Source of the DNA: Noviherbaspirillum massiliense JC206
GTDB lineage: Bacteria; Pseudomonadota; Gammaproteobacteria; Burkholderiales; Burkholderiaceae_D
Assembly (NCBI RefSeq): GCF_000312045.1
Contig: NZ_HE978635.1
Location: 436,674-500,673, forward strand
Direction: 5' to 3'
DNA length: 64,000 bases
Part shown: one piece after another, positions 40,533-50,705 of the stretch
Numbering within the stretch: position 1 is the first letter of the stretch
How the letters are laid out: the number at the start of each line of letters is the position of its first letter
The notes under the pieces: model-generated
The model's input: only the letters and a program-made list of their open reading frames with translations
The model's database searches: none
Told to the model about the DNA's origin: nothing
Program-made: the position numbers and the translations under genes

Positions 40533-41756
40533 GTGAGGCGCAAATACGCAGCCATGTTTGTGCGGCAATTCATGCAGCCATGGAGGCTAGCATTGCTGTT
40601 GCTGGCTGCATTGTTGCAAGTTGCCGGCTGCGGCCAGAAGAACCAAGGCCCGGCACAGGCAGCGCCGCCGCCACCGGAAGTGTCGGTGATCAAGGCTGCT
40701 ACGTCCCCTGTCACCTTGCTGGAAGACTATGCTGCGCAGACGGAAGCGGTGGAGGCGGTCGAGATCCGTTCGCGCGTCGGCGGCATCCTTGAGCGGCAGG
40801 CGTTCAAGGATGGCAGCCCTGTAAAGAAGGGGGAACTGCTTTTCGTGATCGACCAGCAGCCCTTTCTTACCGCGCTGTCGCAATCCAGGGCAAATCTGGC
40901 GCAGGCGCAGGCGTCCCACCTGAACTCCGCCCAGAATCTGGCGCGGCTGAAACCCCTGATGCAAACCCGGGCCATCAGTCAACAAGACCTTGATGCAGCT
41001 GTCGCCAAAGAACGCGCGGACGCGGCCAGTGTCGAGGCAGGCAAGGCCCAGGTACGCCAGGCCCAGCTGAACCTTGACTACACCACCATTCGCGCACCCC
41101 GCGACGGGATGATCAGTCGCGCATTGATCAGGCCGGGAGGGCTGGTCAATGCCTCGTCGACACTCCTGACGACACTGTATTCGGTCGATCCCATGTATGT
41201 CAGCTTCACCATCAGCGAACAAAAGCTGAATGAGCTGCAACGGCATTACAACTTGCGCGATGCCCGCAAGAGGCCTGATTTCAAGGTCAAGCTCATCGAC
41301 GGTTCCGACTACAAGTATGGCGGCAAACTCGATTTCGTCGATGCAGCCGTCGATCCGCGAAACGGAACGCTGCCGGCACGGCTGGTCGTGCCCAATCCGG
41401 AAGGCTACCTGCGGCCCGGGCAGTTCGTGCGCGTCATCATGCCGGGCCAGGAAAATCCGAACGCCATCCTGATACCGCAGAAGGCAGTGCAGGAATTGCA
41501 GGGAAAGCGATCGGTATATGTCATCGGGCCGGACAACAAGGCGCAGTACCGGGACATCGTTGCCAATGCCCGGGTTGGGAATAACTGGGTCGTGGAACAG
41601 GGGATCAAGCCGGGAGAACTGGTCGTGGTCGAAGGCATTGCAAAGGTCAAGCCGGGCGCACCAGTGAAGCCGGTTCCGGAAGGCGCTGCCGGAAATGGCG
41701 ACGCAAAACCCGCGCAGCAGGCAAGCGACCACAAACCGCAGAAAGCAGGAAGCTGA
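40533..41756 (+). CDS. RND efflux periplasmic adaptor (AcrA/MexE-like) lipoprotein
   Basis: The 407-residue protein has a lipoprotein signal (LLQVAGC) and a lipoyl hairpin (SRVGGILERQAFKDGSPVKKGELLFVIDQQPF). A coiled-coil hairpin and the beta-barrel domain (LDYTTIRAPRDGMISRALIRPGGLVN) follow, with a charged Ala/Gln-rich tail. AGGAGG five bases before GTG 40533 sets a GTG start; ATG 40554 is the alternative. It is the first gene of an adaptor-pump operon. Confidence 0.93.
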   Translation: MRRKYAAMFVRQFMQPWRLALLLLAALLQVAGCGQKNQGPAQAAPPPPEVSVIKAATSPVTLLEDYAAQTEAVEAVEIRSRVGGILERQAFKDGSPVKKGELLFVIDQQPFLTALSQSRANLAQAQASHLNSAQNLARLKPLMQTRAISQQDLDAAVAKERADAASVEAGKAQVRQAQLNLDYTTIRAPRDGMISRALIRPGGLVNASSTLLTTLYSVDPMYVSFTISEQKLNELQRHYNLRDARKRPDFKVKLIDGSDYKYGGKLDFVDAAVDPRNGTLPARLVVPNPEGYLRPGQFVRVIMPGQENPNAILIPQKAVQELQGKRSVYVIGPDNKAQYRDIVANARVGNNWVVEQGIKPGELVVVEGIAKVKPGAPVKPVPEGAAGNGDAKPAQQASDHKPQKAGS

Positions 41757-41817
41757 TTTTCACGGGACGCCACAGTCGAATGCCCGGGCCTGAGGCTTGC
41801 CTGACAGCAGGTAACAC

Positions 41818-44800
41818 ATGTTCAATTTCTTCATTGACCGGCCTGTTTTTTCCACGGTGATTTCCCTCATCATCACCCTGGCAGGCGCGCTCGCCGCATT
41901 CACCTTGCCGATCGCGCAGTATCCGCAAATCGTCCCGCCTCAAGTGCAAGTCACCACGAGCTTCCCCGGTGCCAACGCGAACGTGGTTGCCGAATCGGTG
42001 GCCGCGCCGATCGAGCAGCAGGTCAACGGCGCGAAGGGTATGATTTACATGGATTCGAAGAGTGCAAACGACGGCTCCTACAGCCTGACCGTTACCTTCG
42101 ATATCGGGACCGACCCCGACCTCGACGCCGTCGATGTGCAAAACCGGGTGGCGATTGCTCAAAGCACGCTTCCACCCGATGTGGTCCGGCAAGGCATCAC
42201 CATTCGCAAGCAGTCGACCGATTTCCTGGAAGTGCTGGCGCTGACCTCTCCGGACGGTCGTTTTGATACGACCTTCATGAGCAATTACGCCTTGCTCAAC
42301 CTGCAGGATACGCTGTCGCGCATTCCCGGCGTCGGCATCGTGCGCATCTTCGGCGCGCGCGATTACAGCATGCGCATCTGGCTCAACCCGGACAAGATGG
42401 CGCGGCTGGGCGTGACGGCATCGGATGTGCAGCGGGTCATCCAGGAACAGAACATCGTCGCGCCGGCAGGACGGATCGGCATGCCGCCGGTGCCGCCCGG
42501 CCAGCAAATGCAGTATTCGTCGACGATCCAGGGACGACTGTCCGAACCGTCGCAATACGAAGATCTGATCATCCGCGCTGCGCCGGACGGCCAGATCGTC
42601 TATCTGCGGGATATCGCTCGGGTCGAACTCGGCGGCGCCGACTACAGCATCAATGTCCAGGAAAATGGTACTGCCGGCGTGTTCATCGGCATTTTCCTGC
42701 AGCCGGATGCGAACGCGCTCGACGTGGCAAAACAGGTGGGGCTGACGATGGATGATGCGGCCAGGCGCTTTCCTCCCGGCCTCGAATATTCCATTCCCTA
42801 CAGCACTACGCCATTCGTGACGGAATCCCTGAAGGACGTGGTGAAGACCCTGGGCGAGGCATTCCTGCTGGTACTGTTCGTGGTGTTCCTGTTCCTGCAG
42901 ACATGGCGCGCAACGATCATTCCCATGCTTGCCGTCCCGGTATCGCTCGTCGGCACCTTCGCGATCTTCGCTGCGCTCGGCTTTTCCATCAACACGCTCA
43001 CGCTGTTCGGGCTGGTGCTCGCCATCGGCATCGTAGTGGATGATGCGATCGTGGTGGTGGAGGCGGTGCAGCATCGCCTCGACGAAGAACAGATGTCGCC
43101 GGCCGAAGCAACCAAGGCGGCCATCGCCGACGTCGGCGGGCCTGTCGTCGCCATTGCACTCGTGCTTGCGGCAGTGTTCATTCCGGTCGCATTTCTGGGC
43201 GGCTTGACCGGCCAGTTGTACCGGCAATTCGCACTCACGCTCGCCACCTCCGTGATCCTGTCCGCCGTCGTCGCGCTGACACTGACACCCGCCTTGTGTG
43301 CGTTGCTGCTGCGTCCGGCCGCCCATGCGAGACCGCCCGGTTTGCTGGGCAGGTTCTTCCGGAAGTTCAATCACGGATTCAACACATTCGCCGACCGTTA
43401 CAGCGGCTGGGTCGTCTATCTGGCACGGCATGCGGCAATGGTCATGCTGACCTTTGCGGCCTTGCTGGTCGTCCTGTACGGCCTGATCAAGGCACGTCCG
43501 ACCGGGCTGGTGCCGTCGGAAGACCAGGGCTATGTATTTGCAGTGATGCAATTGCCGCCAGCGGCATCGCTGGAACGCACGAACGAGGCGATGGCCCAGC
43601 TGACCCGGATTGCGAATGAAACGCCGGGCGTGGCAGGTGTTGCATCCCTGGCCGGATTCAACCTGCTCACCGGCCTGACGACGTCCTACAATTCCACCTC
43701 CTTTATCCGCTTGAAGCCATGGGATGAACGCAAGGAGCCCGGACTGAACGCCGATGGAGTCGTGCGCGCATTGACTGCGCGCCTGAACAGTGAAATCAGG
43801 GAAGCACAGGTCCTGGTGCTGAACCCGCCGCCGATACGCGGCCTCGGTTCGACCGGCGGCTTCGATTTCATCCTCCAGGACCGGACCGGCGGCGATCCTA
43901 AGCAGTTTTCCCAGGTTCTCCAAAACGTGGTCGCCGCTGCCAGCAAGCGGCCGGAAATCGCCTTTGCCTTTCCCAACTATAACGACCGCATCCCCCAGAT
44001 TGAATACCAGGTGGATCGGGAAAAGGTGAAGACCTTCGGCATCGCCCTGAACGAAGTCTTCTTCACCCTGCAAACCCTGATGGGAAGCTACTACGTCAAC
44101 GACTTCAATCTGTACGGCCGCACTTTCCGGGTGCAGATGCAGGCGGAGGCCAGTGCGCGGGCGCAGCCGAATGACATCAACCGTTACTATGTGCGCAACG
44201 GGAATGGCGACATGGTTCCGCTCAACACGGTACTGACACCGAAATCGATCAACGGGCCGGAGTTTTACGAGCGCTACAACGTCTACCGCGCCGCAACCAT
44301 CACCGGTGCTGCAGCGCCGGGCTACAGCTCGGGCCAGGCTGCGCAAGCCATGCAGGAAATCGCCAGCAATATGCCGCCGGGCTTCGGCTATGAATGGACC
44401 GGGGCCACCTATCAGGAACAGAAAACCAGCGGACAGACCGGATACATCTTCGCGCTGTCGCTCATGTTCGTGTTCCTGGTGCTGGCGGCGCTCTATGAAA
44501 GCTGGGCCATGCCGGTCGCCATTCTTCTCGTGATTCCGTTCGGGGTGCTGGGGGCATTTACCGGCTTGACGCTGCGCACTTCGGTAAACAATGTCTACAC
44601 GCAGATCGGGCTGATCATGCTGATCGGGCTGGCGGCGAAGAATGCCATTCTGATCGTGGAATTCGCCAAGCTCGCGCATGAGCGGGGCGCAAGCATCCTC
44701 GAAGCCGCGCGCCAGGGGGCGCAATTGCGGCTGCGGCCGATTCTGATGACTTCATTCGCCTTCATCTTCGGCACGATCCCGCTGGCAATCGCCACCGGCG

Positions 44801-45015
44801 CCGGTGCTGCTGCGCGCCAATCGATCGGTACGGCAGTGGTATTCGGAATGCTGTTTGCCACCGCGATCGGCATCTTCGTTATCCCGGTTTTCTACGTGAT
44901 CCTCCAGCGTATCAGTGAGCGCAAGATGCCGTTCAGGCATGAGGACGAAAGGCCGCCGGGCGGCAGGCTGCCTCCGAGCACCGCGCCTGCCGCGCCGAGA
45001 AAAGGAGAGCCGTAG
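41818..45015 (+). CDS. RND multidrug efflux pump, HAE1 family (AcrB/MexF-like)
   Basis: The 1065-residue inner-membrane pump has the usual twelve membrane helices and two large periplasmic loops. The proton-relay pair is in [18 protein letters not shown] of helix 4. [20 protein letters not shown] opens the protein and [15 protein letters not shown] lies near the end. It expels drugs or solvents with the adaptor encoded 61 bases upstream. No outer-membrane channel gene follows; the next gene is convergent. It may use the NodT-like channel at 14870-16321 or one elsewhere. Confidence 0.95.
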   Translation: MFNFFIDRPVFSTVISLIITLAGALAAFTLPIAQYPQIVPPQVQVTTSFPGANANVVAESVAAPIEQQVNGAKGMIYMDSKSANDGSYSLTVTFDIGTDPDLDAVDVQNRVAIAQSTLPPDVVRQGITIRKQSTDFLEVLALTSPDGRFDTTFMSNYALLNLQDTLSRIPGVGIVRIFGARDYSMRIWLNPDKMARLGVTASDVQRVIQEQNIVAPAGRIGMPPVPPGQQMQYSSTIQGRLSEPSQYEDLIIRAAPDGQIVYLRDIARVELGGADYSINVQENGTAGVFIGIFLQPDANALDVAKQVGLTMDDAARRFPPGLEYSIPYSTTPFVTESLKDVVKTLGEAFLLVLFVVFLFLQTWRATIIPMLAVPVSLVGTFAIFAALGFSINTLTLFGLVLAIGIVVDDAIVVVEAVQHRLDEEQMSPAEATKAAIADVGGPVVAIALVLAAVFIPVAFLGGLTGQLYRQFALTLATSVILSAVVALTLTPALCALLLRPAAHARPPGLLGRFFRKFNHGFNTFADRYSGWVVYLARHAAMVMLTFAALLVVLYGLIKARPTGLVPSEDQGYVFAVMQLPPAASLERTNEAMAQLTRIANETPGVAGVASLAGFNLLTGLTTSYNSTSFIRLKPWDERKEPGLNADGVVRALTARLNSEIREAQVLVLNPPPIRGLGSTGGFDFILQDRTGGDPKQFSQVLQNVVAAASKRPEIAFAFPNYNDRIPQIEYQVDREKVKTFGIALNEVFFTLQTLMGSYYVNDFNLYGRTFRVQMQAEASARAQPNDINRYYVRNGNGDMVPLNTVLTPKSINGPEFYERYNVYRAATITGAAAPGYSSGQAAQAMQEIASNMPPGFGYEWTGATYQEQKTSGQTGYIFALSLMFVFLVLAALYESWAMPVAILLVIPFGVLGAFTGLTLRTSVNNVYTQIGLIMLIGLAAKNAILIVEFAKLAHERGASILEAARQGAQLRLRPILMTSFAFIFGTIPLAIATGAGAAARQSIGTAVVFGMLFATAIGIFVIPVFYVILQRISERKMPFRHEDERPPGGRLPPSTAPAAPRKGEP

Positions 45016-45033
45016 CGCAGCTTGCCGCCGTCG

Positions 45034-46575
45034 TCACGGCCGGCGCGCGGATTTCGTTACCCTTGGCCGGTCTATCATGAGCCATGCAGTACAGGCTGCG
45101 CCAAGAGCAAGCAGTGCCGATGCGAGCATGACCCAGCGGAAGCCGTAGACAAACGAGTCGGAAACTGCCTCCCCGAGTGCCTGCCTGTCATGTTCGGTCG
45201 CTTCATCAGGAATTTCGACCGCCGCCAGCTTGTATTGCTCGGCCAGGACTTGTTCCAGTATCGGAGGCGGCACGCCGGACTGCTCGGCATGCCGGCCCAG
45301 TGCGCTCCCGAAGGCCTGAGTCATTGCAATGCCGAGTACTGCAATTGCCAGCAGGCCTGCAGTCCGTGAAACCGCATTGTTGACTCCGGACGCGATGCCG
45401 GCCATCTTGTTGTCAACCGAGTTCATGACCGTGGTGGTAAGCGGCGCCACGCTGATCGTCATCCCCAGGCCCAGAACCAGCACCGCGGGGAAGAAGGTGA
45501 GCCAGTAACTGCCCCCGACGCCGGGTACGGCAAACAGGGTGAAGCCAAGCGCAGCGATCGCGGGACCGATGACCAGCGGGCGTTTTGCGCCATATCTGTC
45601 CACCAGGCCGCCAGCCCAGCGCGACAGCACGAACATCATCAGGGTCAAGGGTAAGAAGACGGCCCCTGCTGCGGTGGCGGAGTAGCGGTGAATCTGGATC
45701 AGATCGAGCGGTATGAAGAACATGCTGCCGCCGAGGGCCGCATAGAGCAGCAGGGTCAGCAGATTGGCCCCGGAAAAATTCCGGGAGCGAAACAGGTGCA
45801 AGGGCAGCATGGGTGCCGGGTGCCTTGCCTCGGCAAATATGAAACCTGAGAGCGCAAGCACCGCTGCCATAAACGCAGCAATTGTTTCGGCATCGCTCCA
45901 TCCCTGCGTAGGCAATGCAATCAAACCATAGACCAGGCATCCCAGCCCAATGCTGGCAAGCAGCGCTCCCAGCCAGTCGAGGCGCTGCACGCCCTGCGCA
46001 CTGCGGCTTTCGGGCACGTATCTGAAAGCAAGAAACAGGACCAGCAGAGCAAGTGGCAGATTGATGAGGAAAGCGTAGCGCCAGGACCAGTGCTCAATCA
46101 TGAAGCCGCCGAGCACCGGGCCAAGTGCGGTGGTAATGGCGGTATAGCCCGACCAGCTGCCGATCGCCTTGCCGCGGACATTTTCAGGAAACGAGGCACT
46201 GATGAGGGCAAGGCTGCCCGGAACGAGCAAGGCGCCGCCGATGCCTTGCAGGGCTCGCGCGACAACCAAGTGCGCGAGCGTCGGCGCCAGCGCGCACCAG
46301 ACCGAAGCGGCAGCAAACAAGCTGACTCCGAGGGAAAACACCCGGCGCCGCCCGAACCGATCTCCGGCACTTCCCCCGACCAGCAGCAATGCGCTCAGCA
46401 GCAAGGCATAGGATTCGACGATCCACTGGACCTCGGCCATGTTGGCCTTGAATTGCGCCTGCAAGGCGGGCAGGGCAACATTGACGATCGTGCCATCGAT
46501 GAAGGCCATGCTGGAAGCCAGGATCGTGGTCGTCAGGACCCAGGGGCGCGCCTTTTCACTGCATGGGAAGTCCAC
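45034..46575 (-). CDS. MFS drug exporter of the DHA2/EmrB-QacA type
   Basis: The 513-residue protein has about fourteen hydrophobic helices. The MFS motif is GDRFGRRRVF and the DHA2 signature is WSWRYAFLINLPLALLVL. FIDGTIVNVALPAL lies in helix 1. It is a proton-driven exporter of amphipathic compounds. It converges on the RND pump gene with an 18-base gap and has no adjacent EmrA-like adaptor. Confidence 0.92.
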   Translation of the reverse strand: MDFPCSEKARPWVLTTTILASSMAFIDGTIVNVALPALQAQFKANMAEVQWIVESYALLLSALLLVGGSAGDRFGRRRVFSLGVSLFAAASVWCALAPTLAHLVVARALQGIGGALLVPGSLALISASFPENVRGKAIGSWSGYTAITTALGPVLGGFMIEHWSWRYAFLINLPLALLVLFLAFRYVPESRSAQGVQRLDWLGALLASIGLGCLVYGLIALPTQGWSDAETIAAFMAAVLALSGFIFAEARHPAPMLPLHLFRSRNFSGANLLTLLLYAALGGSMFFIPLDLIQIHRYSATAAGAVFLPLTLMMFVLSRWAGGLVDRYGAKRPLVIGPAIAALGFTLFAVPGVGGSYWLTFFPAVLVLGLGMTISVAPLTTTVMNSVDNKMAGIASGVNNAVSRTAGLLAIAVLGIAMTQAFGSALGRHAEQSGVPPPILEQVLAEQYKLAAVEIPDEATEHDRQALGEAVSDSFVYGFRWVMLASALLALGAACTAWLMIDRPRVTKSARRP

Positions 46576-46739
46576 GACACTGGTCCGGATAAAAGGTTCG
46601 TCGCATGGAGGCAGTAGTTATCAGAGAAAAAGTACGGTGATTTGCGCTCGAAGTCCTGCCTCCACTGGTGAGCGGCAGTATCGATAGACAGCAACGAATG
46701 GGAGAAGTGCCGGCCAATGCGGCCTGGAACATTTTCTGC

Positions 46740-48311
46740 CTAGTCCTTCAAATGGAAACGCCGGCGCAGGAATACGCGTTCGACAAGTTCGAACAGGAAT
46801 TGGGTCAGCAGCGCGAGCACGGCGGCAGGGATGGCGCCGGCCAACAGGATGGCATTGTCGTTGAGTGCGAGACCGGTGGCGATCCGCTCGCCATAGCCGC
46901 CGGCACCGATAAAGGCTGCGATGGTCGCGGTGCCCACGTTCATTACCGCAGCGGTTTTGATGCCGGCCAGGATAAAGGGCAGGGACAAGGGCAGGTCAAT
47001 ATGCACCAGGGTATCCCTTGGACGAAGGCCGAGCGCCAGCGCGGCTTGCCGCAATCCGGTCGGCACCTGCTCGATGCCGGTGCAAGTGTTGCGCACGATG
47101 GGGAGCAGGCCATACAGGAACAGCGCGATCAGGGCCGGTACGGCACCAATGGTCCCCAGGACCGGGATCAGGATGGCGAGCAGGGCAAGCGAAGGTACGG
47201 TCTGGAGTACGCCAGCCACTGCCATGATGGCCTGGCGCAGGCGCGGCTTGAAAGCAGCGACGATGCCGAGCGGGATGCCGATGCATGCAGCGAGCGACAC
47301 GGACAGCAGCACGAGCATGACATGCTGCCGGGTCAGGCGCCCGAGATTCCCGTCGAACAGTTGCTCAATCAAGCCGTTGGGTTTGGATGGAAGCGTCCGA
47401 TCCTGCGCTAAAAACGCGCCCGCAACCGCAGAGAAACTCTTGCCCTCCAGTTCGGCTGCCGCATTCATTCGAATCATGTCGTTGGCCGATATCCGGCCTT
47501 CCAGCTTTTGAATCGCTTGCCACGCTTGCGGAAAACGTGCCGGAACGTCGAGGCGGTACAACAGCACGGCATCGTAGCGGGGGAAATAATTCAGATCGTC
47601 CAGCAGGACGTATAAATGCATTCGCTCGATCCTGGCGTCGGTGGTGTAAATGTCGATCGCATCCACCTGCCCGCTGGTTAAGGCTTCATACGCGATGCCA
47701 TGGTCCAGCCCGGTCACCCTGTTGCGCAGCCCGTAACGCCCGGCGAGTCCGGGCCACCCGTCCGCCCGTCCCAGAAATTCATGGGATAGTCCCAGGCGCA
47801 ATTCCGGGTGGCGCGCCAGTTCGCTGAGCGTGCGGATTCCGTAACGCTCGGCATCGGCGACCCGCATGGCGATTGCATAGCCGTTGCTGAAGCCGAGCGG
47901 CACGCCGATTCCGATCCCGAACACAGCCAGCTCGCGCCTTGCCGATTCGAGCGGCATAGGGGATGAATGTTTCAGTATTTCGCGTTCAACAGTCCCGATG
48001 TATTCGGGATAAACATCGATGGCGCCGGTCTTGAGTGCTTCGAACACGATCGCCGTGTTACCCAATCCCTGCTTGTGTGCCGACTTCGCATAAGGTGCAC
48101 TTGCCTGTGCCAGGATCTCTCCAAGAATGTAGGACTCGGTGAATCGCTTCGATCCGATTTTCAGTACTTCCTCGGCGCCAACTGTTCGGGGCACCAGGAT
48201 TGCGGCGAAAACCAGCAGCAGGAAAAGAGTTGCGCGCAAGGCAGGAAGCCGCGTGTGCGGACATCTCGCGGCAAGCGCCGCAAGAGGCGGGAACAGTGAG
48301 TGGTCGGTCAT
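46740..48311 (-). CDS. Osmoprotectant (glycine betaine/choline) ABC transporter, substrate-binding domain fused to permease
   Basis: The protein of about 523 residues has an N-terminal signal followed by an OpuAC-type binding domain (VLKIGSKRFTESYILGEILAQ, GAIDVYPEYIGTVEREIL). A BPD-type permease with about six helices follows (GIPLGIVAAFKPRLRQ, TVPSLALLAILIPVLGTIGAVPALIALFLYGLLPIVRNT). Fusions of this order are known in OpuB/OsmoF-like systems. No ATPase gene is adjacent on this strand, so the energising subunit is elsewhere. ATG 48311 is chosen; GTG 48326 is in frame. Confidence 0.9.
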   Translation of the reverse strand: MTDHSLFPPLAALAARCPHTRLPALRATLFLLLVFAAILVPRTVGAEEVLKIGSKRFTESYILGEILAQASAPYAKSAHKQGLGNTAIVFEALKTGAIDVYPEYIGTVEREILKHSSPMPLESARRELAVFGIGIGVPLGFSNGYAIAMRVADAERYGIRTLSELARHPELRLGLSHEFLGRADGWPGLAGRYGLRNRVTGLDHGIAYEALTSGQVDAIDIYTTDARIERMHLYVLLDDLNYFPRYDAVLLYRLDVPARFPQAWQAIQKLEGRISANDMIRMNAAAELEGKSFSAVAGAFLAQDRTLPSKPNGLIEQLFDGNLGRLTRQHVMLVLLSVSLAACIGIPLGIVAAFKPRLRQAIMAVAGVLQTVPSLALLAILIPVLGTIGAVPALIALFLYGLLPIVRNTCTGIEQVPTGLRQAALALGLRPRDTLVHIDLPLSLPFILAGIKTAAVMNVGTATIAAFIGAGGYGERIATGLALNDNAILLAGAIPAAVLALLTQFLFELVERVFLRRRFHLKD

Positions 48312-48654
48312 TTTGGTCGCGGGCACTCCGGCAGGTGCAGGAATCTGCTTCGTGCTCTGGTCTCGTTTCCGGGCATGGATTCACGAAACATCCTAATTCT
48401 TGAACATTATGCATGTCGCGACCGCGGCGAGGCGGCTGCCATGTCAACCCGGGAGCACCGTACCAGCGCTCCCGGGGCAAGGGCCGGCACGGTTCCGAAA
48501 GAAACTGCGATATGACCGGTGTCAATTCCGCCGGACGGAAGCAGCGCTTGCCATGCCCGCTTTTCGGTACACTTGGAACGCCCGGCGAAACATTCCAGGC
48601 GGCAGGTGAATTGCATCTGCCGTTTTCGCTTCCGATCCCACGACAGGAGGACAC
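48312..48654. other. Divergent promoter region
   Basis: It separates the osmoprotectant transporter gene (minus) from the lipase/esterase gene (plus). Only the GACAGGAGGACAC ribosome-binding site for the latter is clear. Confidence 0.4.
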
Positions 48655-49617
48655 ATGCTGCATCCACAGGCGCGTGCATTGCTCGATCTGATTGAACAGC
48701 GCGGCGTGCCGCCGACCCATACGCTCGCGCCGGAAGAGGCCCGGCGTGTCTATCGGGAGCGCCGGTCCTTTACGCAGCCGGATGCCCCGGCAGTGGCCGA
48801 GGTCCAGGATTTGCAGGCAGAAGGGCCGAATGGTCCGATTCCCGTCCGGCTGTACCGGCCGCGCCTGCCCGAGCAGGCCGCAAACCATACCCGATCGCTA
48901 CCGGTGCTAGTCTATTTTCACGGCGGAGGCTGGGTGATCGGCGACCTCGAGACCCATGATACCTTGTGCAGGGAACTGGCCAATGGCGCGCGCTGCGCAG
49001 TCATGTCCGTGGATTACCGCATGGGACCGGAGCACCGTTTTCCGGCTGCCGTGGAGGACTGCATTGCCGCGACCTACTGGGCAAGGCGCAATGCTGCCAA
49101 ACTTGGGCTCGACGCAGAGCGGCTTGCAGTAGGCGGGGACAGCGCCGGCGGCAACCTGGCCGCAGTCGTCGCCATCGCGGCCCGCGATGCAGGCAACTTG
49201 CCCATCGCATTCCAGCTGCTGATCTATCCCGCTACCGACATGCGGCGCAGCGCGCCGTCGCATGCGACCAATGGCCAGGGCTATCTGCTCACGCGCGACA
49301 CCATTGACTATTTCCACGACCACTACATCATCGATCCTGCGCAAGACCTGGACTGGCGTGCATCGCCGTTGCTGCGGGAAGACCTGGGTGGTTTGCCGCC
49401 CGCCTTCGTGCTGACTGCAGGATACGATCCCTTGCGCGACGAAGGTCTCATGTACGCGCAGCGCCTTACCGAAGCCGGCAACCGGGCCGCACATATCTGC
49501 TTCGAACGGCAGATCCACGGCTTCATCCTGATGGGCAGGGTGATCGATGAAGCCAATGATGCCGTTGCCATTTGCGCGTCGCAGCTTGCGCGGGCGCTCG
49601 GGACAAGCAGTGGATGA
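48655..49617 (+). CDS. Alpha/beta hydrolase, hormone-sensitive-lipase/Aes-type esterase
   Basis: The 320-residue protein has the HSL oxyanion motif YFHGGGW, the nucleophile motif GDSAGGN, acid DPLRDEG and His in QIHGF. The catalytic triad is complete. It should hydrolyse short-chain carboxylic esters in the cytoplasm; the substrate is unknown. AGGAGG precedes ATG 48655. A small secreted protein gene follows after 11 bases. Confidence 0.92.
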   Translation: MLHPQARALLDLIEQRGVPPTHTLAPEEARRVYRERRSFTQPDAPAVAEVQDLQAEGPNGPIPVRLYRPRLPEQAANHTRSLPVLVYFHGGGWVIGDLETHDTLCRELANGARCAVMSVDYRMGPEHRFPAAVEDCIAATYWARRNAAKLGLDAERLAVGGDSAGGNLAAVVAIAARDAGNLPIAFQLLIYPATDMRRSAPSHATNGQGYLLTRDTIDYFHDHYIIDPAQDLDWRASPLLREDLGGLPPAFVLTAGYDPLRDEGLMYAQRLTEAGNRAAHICFERQIHGFILMGRVIDEANDAVAICASQLARALGTSSG

Positions 49618-49628
49618 AAGGATTCGAC

Positions 49629-49979
49629 ATGAACAAGACGATTTTGATGGCTGCGCTGTTGTGTTGCGCGAATGTTTCGCAGGCGGCAGGCACGTCCAAG
49701 CCGATCAGCAACGAGGATATCCAGCAGCAGATTTCCCTGGCCCAGGAAATGGTCGTCGGCTGGCTGCAGCGTGCCGGCGTTCAGGGTGAAGTGGAGATGC
49801 GGCGCGATTCCCTGGAGAAGAATCCGAACCCCAAGAATGTCTGCGCAATCAAGCTGGAAACACAGAGCTTTCAGGCTGGTGATAATGACTTCGTGCAGGC
49901 TTGTGCAAAAGCGCTCGACAAGCTCAAGGCCGCGCGGCCCGATCTGGCTTCCAAGGCCGAAGCCAATGCGCCGAAGTAA
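49629..49979 (+). CDS. Small exported hypothetical protein
   Basis: The 116-residue protein has a Sec signal peptide (KTILMAALLCCANVSQAAG) and a helical mature part with two Cys (NVCAIKLETQ and VQACAKALDKLKAA), possibly a disulphide. I do not recognise a family. It starts 11 bases after the esterase stop with GAAAGGA upstream, and so is probably cotranscribed. It ends in an Ala/Lys-rich tail. Confidence 0.65.
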   Translation: MNKTILMAALLCCANVSQAAGTSKPISNEDIQQQISLAQEMVVGWLQRAGVQGEVEMRRDSLEKNPNPKNVCAIKLETQSFQAGDNDFVQACAKALDKLKAARPDLASKAEANAPK

Positions 49980-49982
49980 AGC

Positions 49983-50528
49983 TCACTGGAAAAATGCCGG
50001 CTGGGTCAGCCAGAGCCAGTATCCGCCTCCGATGATGAGCAGGTAAGGCCAGGAAGCAATCGAGAGCACCCAATCCTGGCGCGAAGGCCAGAAGGAGAGG
50101 AATTGCGGCGCGAGAAGAAAGGCGATGCCGAGGTCGACCCAGGTGAACGACCAGGGCTGCCTGACTCGCCAGGCGGCGACGATGAAGGGAATCGCAAGTA
50201 TCGCAAAGGGCGCGAGTGCGGTTGGCGCGGCGTTGTACCAGCGCAGGTTGGCAAACTCGACCGATCCCAGCATCCATTCCCGGGCGCTGCGGCGCGGGAT
50301 GACTGAAAACGAAACCGGCTCCGCCCGGGTAATGAGGCCTGCGCAAAAATGTGCCAGTTCATGGCAGATGGTGCCGGCAAGATAAAACACAATCACGAAG
50401 TCATGCCTGCGCCCGACCAGTGCAATCACCACGGCCAGCGCGATCGAGGGCGACAGATAGATGAGGATGTCCAGGTGGCTGCACAGGTAGAGCGGCGCAA
50501 TCGCTTGGCAGGCTTGGGCTGGGGACAT
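49983..50528 (-). CDS. Integral membrane protein with HExxH motif (putative M50-like metallopeptidase)
   Basis: The 181-residue protein has about five hydrophobic helices and GTICHELAHFCAGL, in which HELAH is a zinc-peptidase HExxH motif inside a helix, as in site-2 (M50) proteases. It lacks a recognisable NPDG motif, so peptidase activity is unsure. It overlaps nothing and converges on the gene before it with a four-base gap. Confidence 0.65.
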   Translation of the reverse strand: MSPAQACQAIAPLYLCSHLDILIYLSPSIALAVVIALVGRRHDFVIVFYLAGTICHELAHFCAGLITRAEPVSFSVIPRRSAREWMLGSVEFANLRWYNAAPTALAPFAILAIPFIVAAWRVRQPWSFTWVDLGIAFLLAPQFLSFWPSRQDWVLSIASWPYLLIIGGGYWLWLTQPAFFQ

Positions 50529-50705
50529 CTGGTCGGTCTTGGTGGTGATTCCGGAAGAAGCATAAAGATAGGATCAAATCGCTGCGCAGTCCAGTTGTAC
50601 TGATGTTCTGATGAGACGGTGCATGTCTGCACGAGGCAGGCTGAACGCAGCGGGATCCGAGCGGCGCTAGAATGGTGGCTCTCTCCCGCACATTCCCCGC
50701 TTGCC

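Noticed and set aside
41647-44724. Long open frame (1025 codons) antisense to the RND pump gene
   Set aside because: It lies wholly opposite the AcrB-like gene, which has clear family motifs. Its residue composition (His, Arg, Gln-rich) is that of a shadow frame in GC-rich DNA. The same applies to long antisense frames opposite the kinase (4773-5990), NodT (14879-16240), FHA-HD-GYP (13129-14769) and double-FHA (16838-18169) genes.
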